DNA of 64,000 bases, taken from positions 1 through 64,000 of the forward strand of contig NZ_BMFV01000025.1 in assembly GCF_014639255.1 (NCBI RefSeq), in the 5' to 3' direction. Positions 34,030 to 42,014 of this stretch are shown here, one piece after another. Every line of letters begins with the position of its first letter. Position 1 is the first letter of the stretch. Position numbers and translations under genes: made by a program. The DNA comes from Pullulanibacillus pueri. Lineage in GTDB: Bacteria; Bacillota; Bacilli; Bacillales; Sporolactobacillaceae. The notes under the pieces were generated by a model, which had not been told where the DNA came from, did not search any database, and saw only the letters and a list, made by a program, of their open reading frames with translations.

Positions 34030-34245
34030 ATGTGTGGAGTATACGGCGCTAAAGTTGAAATAATCGAAAACGAAAGTGGCGCTAAAGTATTCGAGTGGGA
34101 TTATGAGTACAAAAGAGTAAAACGAGGATCGGCAGCCCGCAAGTCATTGGAGTCGGCGCTTAAATATTGCCGGAATGCTGGTTATGAACCTACTGAATTG
34201 AATAGCAATTATTACGACGAATTACCACAAAGGAGCGTGAGTTAA
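34030..34245 (+). CDS. Hypothetical protein (71 aa)
   Basis: A 71-residue protein with a strand-rich start (VYGAKVEIIENESGAKVFEWDYEYKRV) and a helical middle. No family recognised. The ribosome site is weak; an earlier start is not available in frame with good signals. Followed directly by the next gene. Confidence 0.5.
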   Translation: MCGVYGAKVEIIENESGAKVFEWDYEYKRVKRGSAARKSLESALKYCRNAGYEPTELNSNYYDELPQRSVS

Positions 34246-34246
34246 A

Positions 34247-34612
34247 TTGACACCGGAACAGTGGGCGCAGGAACGCGCCAAACTAGAACGCGAGATTATT
34301 GAATGCAAGCAAACGATTAGTAGTTACGATGGAACGTTTAAGCCATATCGCAATGTTACCGATAGCGAGTATCGTGTGGCACGCAAGCGAATAACCGAAG
34401 CGGCGACGGAAATCTCGCAGGGAGATTACGAAATTAATAAGCCGGCTGACCCTTACATGGGCATGACCTACGACGAACTTAAAACAAAATACGACGAAAT
34501 GACCGCGGATTATCAAGCGCGCGATGGACGAGATACACGCGCAATGGTCGAGATCATGAAAGTAAACACGAGAATGCAGGCGATGGAAAATGAAAAGGGA
34601 GCGGATGAGTAA
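34247..34612 (+). CDS. Hypothetical coiled-coil protein (121 aa)
   Basis: A 121-residue protein with heptad-like N-terminal helix (WAQERAKLEREIIECKQTIS) and a helical C-terminus. TTG 34247 is preceded by AAGGAG. One base after the previous stop and immediately upstream of the next gene, so part of one operon. Unknown function. Confidence 0.6.
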   Translation: MTPEQWAQERAKLEREIIECKQTISSYDGTFKPYRNVTDSEYRVARKRITEAATEISQGDYEINKPADPYMGMTYDELKTKYDEMTADYQARDGRDTRAMVEIMKVNTRMQAMENEKGADE

Positions 34613-35422
34613 ATGGGGATGCTTAAATCATTGCGGGAGTACCAAGAATTCAAAGAAGCGAGGGAAACAAGCCTAGACGAGTTGACCGCGCAGGTAAAGG
34701 TGTATAAAGAGGAACTAAAAAACCTCGAAAGTGATCGCCTTGATGCGCTCGCTGACGCCGATGACAAAGCGCTTGAAAAGGCGGACAAGGCAATCGCTGC
34801 CATGAAACGTAAAATTGAAATCGCGGAGTATCAGCAAAAACACAAACAATCGTATGACCCGCAACAATCGGCTGCACTAGCGGAGAAAATCCGAAAGGAA
34901 GCGACAAAGGAACTCGAAGCCAAGCGCAAGAAAGACGAGGCAATCCGTCAAGCGATACTCGACGCAAAGCAGGCGTACCTCACCAAAGTGGCCGAGCACG
35001 CAGCGTTGGCCACAGAAAGCCGCGTCCTTGTCAGCGAGGTGAACGAAGCACTCAAGCCGCTCGAGTTATCGGTAGAACGTGAGGCGGAAAGCTACGCAGA
35101 GCAAGGACGTTTAATCGACCGTCGAATATACGAGTTGTCACCGAGCGCAGGCTTCATTAGTGACGCCGAGGAAGCGCGTCTTGAGGAGTTATGGACTAAA
35201 AAGGGCGAAGCGGTAAGGACAGCGGCCAAATTACGTGAGCAAGTTAAACCGATCCTCAACGGTATTCGCGAGTTGAAAGAACATTCGTTGAGCGGCGCTG
35301 GTAATCCGTATCTGATTCACAGTGACGATCAGCACAACGCGATGAAAGGCGAAGTCAAAGCGCCGGAACAAGCAAGTGGTGGCTCAGCGTTCGGTGCCGA
35401 TATGAGAAAGCGGGGGAAATAA
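34613..35422 (+). CDS. Long coiled-coil protein (269 aa)
   Basis: A 269-residue, highly charged helical protein. Heptads run from about 15 to 130 and 150 to 235, rich in Glu, Lys and Ala. It begins immediately after the previous stop codon. In position and composition it resembles phage scaffold or tail-chaperone proteins placed before tape-measure genes, but no sequence family is recognised. The short Gly/Ser-rich C-terminus (ASGGSAFGADMRKRGK) may be flexible. Confidence 0.6.
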   Translation: MGMLKSLREYQEFKEARETSLDELTAQVKVYKEELKNLESDRLDALADADDKALEKADKAIAAMKRKIEIAEYQQKHKQSYDPQQSAALAEKIRKEATKELEAKRKKDEAIRQAILDAKQAYLTKVAEHAALATESRVLVSEVNEALKPLELSVEREAESYAEQGRLIDRRIYELSPSAGFISDAEEARLEELWTKKGEAVRTAAKLREQVKPILNGIRELKEHSLSGAGNPYLIHSDDQHNAMKGEVKAPEQASGGSAFGADMRKRGK

Positions 35423-35764
35423 ATGAGCGGATTTGAGCAACTACAAGCAATCAACGCAAAATACTTCGATGGTGTTGGTCGCGAGTTTGACGCAACGGTA
35501 AACGAAACCAACATGCGAGAAAAGTGCGAATGGGCCAAAGCGCAGCTCGAAGAAGGTATCGAGAAAATGAAGGCGTTAGAGTTAACCGAAATTGAACGCG
35601 CTGACTTACCGCATTTATTGCGTGCATTTAGAGCAGCAAGGGATGCGTTCCAGGCGCATATTAAAGGTCGGCATATTAAGGCGGTGCGCAAGATGGAGCA
35701 GGCGAAGAAACACGCGTTGGCTTATCAAGAAAATTTAACCGCACGAATTAAGAGTGACCTATGA
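35423..35764 (+). CDS. Hypothetical helical protein (113 aa)
   Basis: A 113-residue helical protein (MSGFEQLQAINAKYFDGVG...), no membrane helix. It starts immediately after the coiled-coil gene stop and precedes the tape-measure-like gene by 72 bases, the place where tail assembly chaperones usually lie. No slippery frameshift site is evident at its end. Function unknown. Confidence 0.6.
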   Translation: MSGFEQLQAINAKYFDGVGREFDATVNETNMREKCEWAKAQLEEGIEKMKALELTEIERADLPHLLRAFRAARDAFQAHIKGRHIKAVRKMEQAKKHALAYQENLTARIKSDL

Positions 35765-35836
35765 TGGGTTGCTCTTTTTATTTACCACAAAGGTCAAAGT
35801 TAGTCAAAGTCAAACTAGAAAGGAAGGTGAGTTGAA

Positions 35837-37882
35837 ATGTCTTTGAACCTTTCGTACCGTATAAGTGCTATTGATAATTTTTCCCAGACTATGAACAACC
35901 TTGATAGGCAAGTTAGCGGTATAGCCGAGAAAACTAAAACACTGGGTAAGGGAGTAATGGCTTTCGGGGCAGGCATGGGCGCTGCAGTCGGAGCCACGCT
36001 AGGTATCGGCACCAAGTACCTAGCGGATATGGAGCAAGCGGAGGTAGGGCTCAACGTTTTCACGAAGTCAGCGAGTAAAACCAAAGATGTCATGGCCGAC
36101 CTTCAAAATTTTGCTGTAAAAACACCGTTTGATTTCCCATCGATGCTTAAAGGCGATCAGCGACTAATGGCGATGGGTATGAGCGCGACAAAATCTACAA
36201 AGTACATGAAGGACCTCGCGGACGCAGTTGCCGGCACTGGTGGTGGTGTCGATGAATTAGACGGCGTAGTAACCGCAATAGGTCAGATTCAAGCGAAAGG
36301 TAAAATATCCGCGGAGGAAATGCAACAACTCGCAGAACGCGGTATACCATCTTGGCAACTCCTGTCAAAGTCAATGAAAATGCCGATTAAAGACTTAATG
36401 CAAATGGCTGCAAACGGGAAGTTGATGGCCGACGACGCCCTACCGGCATTGCAGAAGGGTATTCAATCAACATTCGGTGGATCGGCGGCTGCTCAAGCGG
36501 ACACATTCAGCGGCCGACTGCAAAACCTCAAGGAGAACTTCCAAATATTCGCGAAGAACTTGGCCAAACCAATATTCGAGCCGCTAAAAAATGCGCTTGG
36601 TTCGATGTCATCAGCCATGCAAACGGTGGGTACGTGGTTCGCAAAATTGCCCAACGGTATACAAATAGCGGCCACCGCAGTCATGATTCTAGTGCCGATT
36701 TTAACTATACTTGGAGGCGGACTTCTAGTTATCGCGGGTATGTTACCGACTATGATCACCGGATTTGGGGTGCTAGGTTCAGTCATGACCGCAACAGCAG
36801 CCGCATTTACTACGGTTATCTTGCCTATTATCGCTATTGTTGCAGCGATAGGGCTTATCGTAACCGCGTTGGTGCTCGCGTACAAAAAAGTCGGCTGGTT
36901 TCGCGGTATGGTCAACGCGGCATGGGCGGCAATCAAGCAAGCGTGGAACACGGCGGTGCAGTTTATCAGCACGATAACAAAGCAGATTATAGGCGCGGTC
37001 ACTTCGTTCCTGGGCGACCAGCTAGCGAAAATAAAGGCGTTTTGGGCGGAAAACGGTGCGGATATAGTTTCAATGGTACGATCTTATTTCGGCATAGTCG
37101 CGTCCGTCATTAAGGCGGTCATGGGCGTCATTAAAGGCGTTTTCCAAGCGGTATGGCCGATAATTAGTGGCGTTGTTAAAGTCGCGTGGGGTGTTATTAA
37201 GACGGTAGTTAGCGCGGGGCTAGACATAATCCTCGGCTTAATAAAAACGGTCATGCGGCTGCTAAAAGGCGACTGGAAAGGCGCTTGGAACGCGATAAAG
37301 GGCACGGTTAAGAACGTTTGGGCTGACATCAAGAAATATCTCGGAGGAATCGATTTAGTTGGCATCGGCAAAGACATCATTCGCGGCTTAGCCAACGGAA
37401 TCACCTCGGCGGTGGGTTCGGTAGTCAGCGCGGCTAAGAGCGTGGGCTCGAAGATCAAAGGTGCGTTTACGTCGTTCTTCGGCATCCACTCACCATCGCG
37501 TCTGATGAGCGACACAGTCGGTAAGTACCTACCGTCGGGCATCGCGGTCGGCATGGAAAAGTCAATCGGCACGGTACGCAAGGCAGCCGACAAAGTAAGC
37601 GCAGCGGCAACGCCACAAGTCGGTCAAGTTGCGATGCCGGTGGTTGATAATCAACAAGTAATAAGGCGTAGTTACGCGGGCGTCAGTGACAGTAATAACA
37701 AAAGATCAAGCGCAGCTAACGGAAATACAACGCCTGCGATGCCAAGCAATATGAAAGCAACTATCAATATTGCGGGATTTGAGGCGGAGGCGCTACTCAC
37801 GTTTATTGCGGATAAAACGGATCGTAGATTTGGGGCAAAATCGAGAACTAACAGCTACTTTGCAGGAATTAAGAAGAAATAA
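35837..37882 (+). CDS. Phage tail tape-measure-like protein, outside any tail operon
   Basis: A 681-residue protein with the order of a tail tape-measure protein: an N-terminal helical part, the tape-measure N-terminal signature KGKISAEEMQQLAERGIPSW (about 154-173), a strongly hydrophobic block of two or three membrane-spanning stretches (about 273-350), amphipathic Trp-containing repeats (VWPIISGVVKVAWGVIKTV, LLKGDWKGAWNAIKG; about 430-500) and FFGIHSPSRLMSDTVGKYLPSGIAVGM (about 546-575). In phages this sets tail length and helps pass DNA through the membrane. Here no major tail, baseplate or capsid gene is present. Good AAGGAAGG ribosome site. At 681 residues it is short to medium for the family. 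Confidence 0.85.
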   Translation: MSLNLSYRISAIDNFSQTMNNLDRQVSGIAEKTKTLGKGVMAFGAGMGAAVGATLGIGTKYLADMEQAEVGLNVFTKSASKTKDVMADLQNFAVKTPFDFPSMLKGDQRLMAMGMSATKSTKYMKDLADAVAGTGGGVDELDGVVTAIGQIQAKGKISAEEMQQLAERGIPSWQLLSKSMKMPIKDLMQMAANGKLMADDALPALQKGIQSTFGGSAAAQADTFSGRLQNLKENFQIFAKNLAKPIFEPLKNALGSMSSAMQTVGTWFAKLPNGIQIAATAVMILVPILTILGGGLLVIAGMLPTMITGFGVLGSVMTATAAAFTTVILPIIAIVAAIGLIVTALVLAYKKVGWFRGMVNAAWAAIKQAWNTAVQFISTITKQIIGAVTSFLGDQLAKIKAFWAENGADIVSMVRSYFGIVASVIKAVMGVIKGVFQAVWPIISGVVKVAWGVIKTVVSAGLDIILGLIKTVMRLLKGDWKGAWNAIKGTVKNVWADIKKYLGGIDLVGIGKDIIRGLANGITSAVGSVVSAAKSVGSKIKGAFTSFFGIHSPSRLMSDTVGKYLPSGIAVGMEKSIGTVRKAADKVSAAATPQVGQVAMPVVDNQQVIRRSYAGVSDSNNKRSSAANGNTTPAMPSNMKATINIAGFEAEALLTFIADKTDRRFGAKSRTNSYFAGIKKK

Positions 37883-37908
37883 TTTAATATGAAAGGCGGT
37901 AAACGATA

Positions 37909-38301
37909 ATGAAAAAACTTGATGAAACACAACAACGAGCGATCGAATTGTTACTCGAACGCAAAATAAAGCGCCGTGAATACCAGGACATTGCGGACGA
38001 ACTCGGCGTGCATCGAAATACGTTATTATCATGGCGTAAAGACCCGTTGTTTCAAGCGGAATACAAGCGCGCAGTAGTAACGAACTCACACGACCGACTC
38101 GACGAGCTAGTAACCGCGATGCTAGATAACGCGATTTCCGAAGGCAATGCGGCAATGGCAAAATTAGTGCTGCAAATGAACGGCATGCTAACGGATAAGC
38201 TAGAGGTCGAAAATAAAGGCGCTGACAATACGCAAACAAGCGACATAGACGCAATGAAAGCGGAAATCGCCCGTATGCGTGCTGCGCGTAACACATTATA
38301 A
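37909..38301 (+). CDS. Terminase-small-subunit-like HTH protein (phBC6A51 type)
   Basis: A 130-residue protein with an HTH (ERKIKRREYQDIADELGVHRNTLLSWRKDPLFQAEYK) followed by helices, matching the phBC6A51-type HTH family related to phage terminase small subunits. Those bind phage DNA to start packaging. No large terminase is present, so it may act on another phage's machinery or as a plain DNA-binding protein. It starts 27 bases after the tape-measure gene behind AAAGGCGG. Confidence 0.72.
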   Translation: MKKLDETQQRAIELLLERKIKRREYQDIADELGVHRNTLLSWRKDPLFQAEYKRAVVTNSHDRLDELVTAMLDNAISEGNAAMAKLVLQMNGMLTDKLEVENKGADNTQTSDIDAMKAEIARMRAARNTL

Positions 38302-38433
38302 AAGTTGGCTTGAAATATTATGGTTGTCGCGATATAATAAATTATAGATTAATAGCATGTCCGTAGGCTTGTTAGTATACTTTTAAAAAAATTCGCATAT
38401 ACTGTTAGCACTAATTTATAGGTGGTGAGAGTA

Positions 38434-38634
38434 TTGAGCGATTATGATGAGGTGAAAAAAGATATGGCTACAAAATTAAAAAATGAAGATGTAAGTGTAA
38501 TTAACTATACCATTAGTGAATCTATGGCTAGAAAAATCCTCATGACTCCACCGGCCATTCTGTCTAGAAGTGAAGCAAGACATGATAAAGACACCGTCGA
38601 ACATGCGGCTTTCATTTTAGATTCAAGACAATAA
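38434..38634 (+). CDS. Small protein paired with a GNAT gene, antitoxin candidate
   Basis: A 66-residue charged protein (TTG 38434 well spaced behind GGTGGTG). Its stop overlaps the ATG of the GNAT gene by one base, the layout of a toxin-antitoxin operon with the antitoxin first. The middle VINYTISESMARKILMTPPAILSR could hold a DNA-binding segment, but no DUF1778 ribbon-helix-helix is clear. AT-rich codons differ from the rest of the element. Confidence 0.55.
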   Translation: MSDYDEVKKDMATKLKNEDVSVINYTISESMARKILMTPPAILSRSEARHDKDTVEHAAFILDSRQ

Positions 38635-39167
38635 TGGAAATAGTTAAATTACGTAAATTTATTGATGCTCGAGGAGAGGAAAGTACTAATAAATACCTCT
38701 CCTCTTTTACATGTGAAATCAATAAAGATGTGGAGTCTTTTTTACATGAAAATGCTGTAGAGTGCGAGAATAGGCATTACACTCGTACTTATTTAGTAAT
38801 TGATGAGCAAAATAATTTTGACATAATAGGTTATTATACCCTTAAGACGAGCTATTTTGCATTTGAAGGCAATGTTTCTAAAACGACAAAACAGAGATTA
38901 GTTCAAAACAAAGAAGCTGTTGGGTTTGAGTCGATTTTAATTGCTCAATTAGGGCGATCTGATCAATATAAGGGCATTGTTCCAGGTAAAGAAATTTTAA
39001 AAGAAGCTTTGCATGCTTGTAAGCAAATTTTTGAGAGTGTAGCATTAAGGATTGTAACTGTTGAATATAACCCAACACCGAACTTAAGGGATTTTTATTT
39101 GTCCAACGGATTTAAAGAACTACAAAAGACTCAAAATGGTAATATGATGTCCTATATAAGGTTTTGA
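38634..39167 (+). CDS. GNAT-family N-acetyltransferase, possible toxin or cargo
   Basis: A 177-residue GNAT-fold protein. The acetyl-CoA loop lies around IAQLGRSDQYKGIVPGKEIL (the R/Q-x-x-G-x-G/A motif A is loosely kept) and the C-terminal motif is VEYNPTPNLRDFYLSNGFKEL. It would transfer acetyl from acetyl-CoA to an amine. Size, fold and coupling to a small upstream gene recall TacT/AtaT-type toxins that acetylate aminoacyl-tRNA, but GNATs are diverse. AT-rich compared with flanking element genes. Confidence 0.72.
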   Translation: MEIVKLRKFIDARGEESTNKYLSSFTCEINKDVESFLHENAVECENRHYTRTYLVIDEQNNFDIIGYYTLKTSYFAFEGNVSKTTKQRLVQNKEAVGFESILIAQLGRSDQYKGIVPGKEILKEALHACKQIFESVALRIVTVEYNPTPNLRDFYLSNGFKELQKTQNGNMMSYIRF

Positions 39168-39171
39168 GTAT

Positions 39172-39199
39172 AAGCTACCAATATGGGTGGCTTTTTTAA
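39172..39199 (+). terminator. Terminator after the GNAT pair
   Basis: AGCTACC pairs with GGGTGGCT around AATAT and is followed by TTTTT. Confidence 0.8.
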
Positions 39200-39541
39200 T
39201 TATTAATTTTAATATGCGAAAATGTGCGTTTCACTAGCTGACACCCGCTGACGCGCGACCCCTCGGAAATTTTTCGGGCAATCCGTGTATTGCGGCGACC
39301 AATTGACCACTATTCGCGTATTACATAGAAGAAACTGGATTTCGTAAGGTTCAGCGGTGTTCATCATAATACATTTTACCGGCTTTGGCGTTCGCCGCGA
39401 GAGGCCTTCGAAAACTCACGGGGTTGCCGATGCACATTCCGATATTTCCGTAAAAGTATACCTTCGCGGACTATAAATAATACTCGTTATCACCGACCGT
39501 AAATGCGTTGAAATTAATTTATGAACGTTCGTAAAATAACA
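39200..39541. other. Non-coding stretch upstream of the serine recombinase
   Basis: About 340 bases without a supported gene. TATTTCCGTAAA at 39443-39454 is the exact reverse complement of TTTACGGAAATA at 39548-39559, which overlaps the recombinase promoter. This could be a recombination or operator site for the recombinase. Confidence 0.5.
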
Positions 39542-39569
39542 TTGACATTTACGGAAATAGGCGTATACT
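39542..39569 (+). promoter_or_regulatory. Promoter of the serine recombinase
   Basis: TTGACA (39542-39547) and TATACT (39564-39569), 16 bases apart, 21 bases before the start codon. One arm of the 12-bp inverted pair lies in the spacer. Confidence 0.7.
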
Positions 39570-39590
39570 TTAATTAAAGGAGTGATACGG

Positions 39591-40223
39591 ATGGGCGAAC
39601 GCAAACTAGGTTACATTCGCGTAAGTAGTGCGGATCAGAACATTGATCGCCAGTTGTCGGAAATGAAGGCGCAGGGCTTAGAAGATCGTGATATATTCAT
39701 CGATAAGGTGAGCGGTAAGGACTTTATTCGCGATGAGTATACGATAATGAAACGGGTCATCAGTGAAGGCGATGTGTTGTTCGTAAAGTCGATAGATCGG
39801 TTCGGTCGCAATAGCCGTGACATTAAGCGCGAGTGGGAAGACATTACGCAGAATATTGGTGCTGACATATGCGTGCTTGATATGCCGTTGCTAGACACGC
39901 GACAGTATAGAGATACGCTAGGCACATTCGTTAGTGACCTCGTATTGCAGGTGCTTGCGTTTGTTGCGCAGAAGGAACGCGAGGACATACGCCAACGCCA
40001 GGCGGAAGGCATAGCCGCAGCAAAGGCGAAGGGCAAGCGGTTAGGTAGGCCGACTGTTAGCGTTGATACACTAAGCGAAGAACAACGCAAGGTACTCGCA
40101 CATAACTACTCGCGATGGAAGGGCAACGATATAACAAGCGTTGAGTTCATGCGACTACTCGAATTAAAGAAGACAACGTTCTATAAGATCGTGAATGAAT
40201 ATGCGGAGAGGGTCGGCCAGTAG
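39591..40223 (+). CDS. Small serine recombinase (resolvase/invertase type)
   Basis: A 210-residue resolvase. The nucleophile is Ser12 in GYIRVSSADQN, followed by SIDRFGRNSRDI and QKEREDIRQRQAEGIAAAKAKGKRLGRPT leading to a C-terminal HTH. Resolvases act on dimers or short inverted sites. In this element it might resolve multimers, which circular or plasmid-like replicating forms need, or switch a segment. ATG 39591 is chosen over GTG 39582 because AAAGGAG is correctly spaced for it. It is the last gene before attR. Confidence 0.92.
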   Translation: MGERKLGYIRVSSADQNIDRQLSEMKAQGLEDRDIFIDKVSGKDFIRDEYTIMKRVISEGDVLFVKSIDRFGRNSRDIKREWEDITQNIGADICVLDMPLLDTRQYRDTLGTFVSDLVLQVLAFVAQKEREDIRQRQAEGIAAAKAKGKRLGRPTVSVDTLSEEQRKVLAHNYSRWKGNDITSVEFMRLLELKKTTFYKIVNEYAERVGQ

Positions 40224-40535
40224 GGTCGGCTCTTTTTTTCGATGGGGGGGGCCGGTCGAATTTCGCCCCACTTCACCTGGTGCCTCTTAAATGCGCGCAA
40301 AAAATTTAAACTTCGGGGGTACGCAAAGCCACCGTAAGGTGAGACGTGTTGCTGACGTGCGCTCAGACGCAATTAACTTTTATCGCATGGTATCTCGTAC
40401 ATTGAACGCAAAATAACGACGATCATTAAACGATAATGCCCACGAAAAACTATCGTGTGTACGGGTTGCCAATGCTAGAATTAACGTGTATAATAGCGTT
40501 AAATTAACTTGAGACGGCTTATACATACGTAAAGA
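40224..40535. other. Right end of the element, non-coding
   Basis: About 310 bases between the recombinase stop and attR. A T run follows the stop closely. There is a run of eight G near 40244 and a GTGTATAATAGCGTT box near 40484-40498. No gene is supported. Confidence 0.5.
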
Positions 40536-40583
40536 ACGTTCGGGACGTGGGGGTCGCAGGTTCAAATCCTGTCTTCCCGACCA
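40536..40583 (+). repeat. attR: 48-bp copy of the tRNA-Pro 3' end
   Basis: Identical to 24158-24205, from the anticodon loop through CCA. It is not preceded by a tRNA 5' half, as expected for the distal attachment site after integration. Confidence 0.93.
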
Positions 40584-40831
40584 TATATACGTTGATACAA
40601 TGCGATTTTTTACCTCTTGGTGGGAAGTCGCATTTTTACGTGGGGCTCACTTGCAAACATTTTTGCTAACAATAAGGGAGTATAAAGTACTCAGTGATAT
40701 AAAAGGTTTACGATAGAATTCAAGAGCGAGTATTTTTAGTTTTTGAAGGAAAAATAGACTCTTTGTCGAAATCTATCCAAGTGATTCTGATAAAATTCCT
40801 TTAAGGTAATTGAACAAATAATGGCTAAATG

Positions 40832-40884
40832 AAAAAACGAACAGCAATCCGTGTATTAATTTCATACACATGGATCATTGTTCG
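40832..40884 (-). terminator. Terminator of the YitT-family gene
   Basis: A long imperfect stem (CGAACA...ATCC...GTGTAT with its complement) is followed on the minus strand by TTTTTTC. The stretch from attR to here, about 250 bases, has no gene. Confidence 0.8.
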
Positions 40885-40945
40885 CTGTTTTCTTGAATTT
40901 TCTGACTGACTTAGTCTCTGATAAAAGAGCAAAGGTTTCAATCGA

Positions 40946-41821
40946 TTAGTGAATATTACGTTTCTTGAAGTTACCGCCTTTAACATCATGGATATCCCCG
41001 ATAGCAAGAAAGGCAGAAGGGTCAATCTCATTGACAATATTTTTGAGTTTAGCCTCTTCTAAACGCGTCACTACAGTAAAAATGACTTGTTTGTCATCAC
41101 CGGAATAAGCTCCCTCACCATTAAGGTAGGTGACCCCTCGTCCAAGCCGATCATTTAAGGTATCACCGATTTCAGTATGTTTATCACTAATAATCCATAC
41201 CGATTTAGAGGATTCGAGTCCTTCTACGGTAATATCAATCATTTTAAAGGCGATAAAGTATGCGATGAGGGAATACATCGCGTGGTTCCATCCGAAAACG
41301 AACCCTGCACAACCAAGAATGAAAATATTGAAAAACATAACAGTCTCACCGACTGAAAAGGGTATGGACTTATTGAAAAGGACGGCTACGATTTCTGTTC
41401 CGTCTGATGTCCCGCCGTTACGAATGACTAATCCAATGCCGATCCCAAGAAAAATTCCGCCAAATACTGCTGCTAGAAGTGGATCTTGTGTAAAAGCAGG
41501 GACTTCAGTGAAAAGAACGGTTAATAGAGAAAGGACGACAATAGCCCCTAAGGATGTGATCGTGAACGTTTTCCCCATGTGCTTGTAACCCAAAATCATA
41601 AAAGGAAGGTTAAGAAGAAATAGGAATAGACCCAGCGCGAGCCCTGTAATATGTGAAAGCATAATTGAGATACCGGTAATGCCCCCATCAATAATCCCAT
41701 TGGGAACGAGGAATATCTCTAGGGCAACAGCTTCTAAAGAAACCCCGATGAGAATAAAGATCATTCGCCTTATAAATTCGGCTTTAGACATTTTGCGATG
41801 TTTAATTTTTTCAGATGCCAA
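40946..41821 (-). CDS. YitT-family membrane protein (DUF161/DUF2179)
   Basis: About 291 residues with five to six membrane helices in two related halves (GIIDGGITGISIMLSHITGL and RNGGTSDGTEIVAVLFNK), followed by a cytoplasmic DUF2179 domain of about 80 residues ending YSGDDKQVIFTVVTRLEEAKL...DPSAFLAIGDIHDVKGGNFK. This is the YitT/YpjC/YvjA family, common in Bacillales with several paralogues per genome. Transport function is suspected but unproven. The TTG start at 41821 suits GGGGTGGGG; GTG 41833 is a longer alternative. Confidence 0.88.
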   Translation of the reverse strand: MASEKIKHRKMSKAEFIRRMIFILIGVSLEAVALEIFLVPNGIIDGGITGISIMLSHITGLALGLFLFLLNLPFMILGYKHMGKTFTITSLGAIVVLSLLTVLFTEVPAFTQDPLLAAVFGGIFLGIGIGLVIRNGGTSDGTEIVAVLFNKSIPFSVGETVMFFNIFILGCAGFVFGWNHAMYSLIAYFIAFKMIDITVEGLESSKSVWIISDKHTEIGDTLNDRLGRGVTYLNGEGAYSGDDKQVIFTVVTRLEEAKLKNIVNEIDPSAFLAIGDIHDVKGGNFKKRNIH

Positions 41822-42014
41822 CAAAGACCCCACCCCGTTATATATAAATTATTTATTATCTTAATTATACCCCATAGAATTGATAAAGTTTAATAATAAA
41901 CTTGACTTTTTTTGTCACACCTTATAAAATAAGCGGTTACATTTTGAGCATACGATGAGTGTTATTGTCATCATTTCTGGTATGATATAAGGGAAGATGG
42001 AAAGGGGCTCTTGT

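Larger units (their letters stand above)
24158..40583. mobile_element. Integrative element of about 16.4 kb in tRNA-Pro(CGG)
   Basis: A 48-base direct repeat (24158-24205 and 40536-40583) bounds the element, with the integrase next to the left copy. Gene content: tyrosine integrase, FtsK-like translocase plus replication-relaxation protein, winged-helix replication-like proteins, CI-like repressors, Cys-rich VLP-domain protein, coiled-coil genes, tape-measure-like protein, terminase-small-like HTH, GNAT pair and serine recombinase. Most genes use CG-rich codons (GCG, CGC, ACG, GCGC clusters) unlike the flanking host genes, indicating foreign origin. The GNAT pair is a more AT-rich insert. No capsid, large terminase, relaxase of classical MOB type, VirB4 or VirD4 gene is seen. 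Confidence 0.9.

Noticed and set aside
34650-34967. Antisense frames within the coiled-coil gene
   Set aside because: Products of GC-skewed codons opposite a coding frame; no start signals.
36493-37002. 169-codon antisense frame in the tape-measure-like gene
   Set aside because: Mirror of the hydrophobic repeats; no ribosome site and no operon context.
24158-40583. Complete temperate prophage
   Set aside because: Despite an integrase, repressors and a tape-measure-like gene, there is no portal, capsid, large terminase, tail tube, holin or endolysin.
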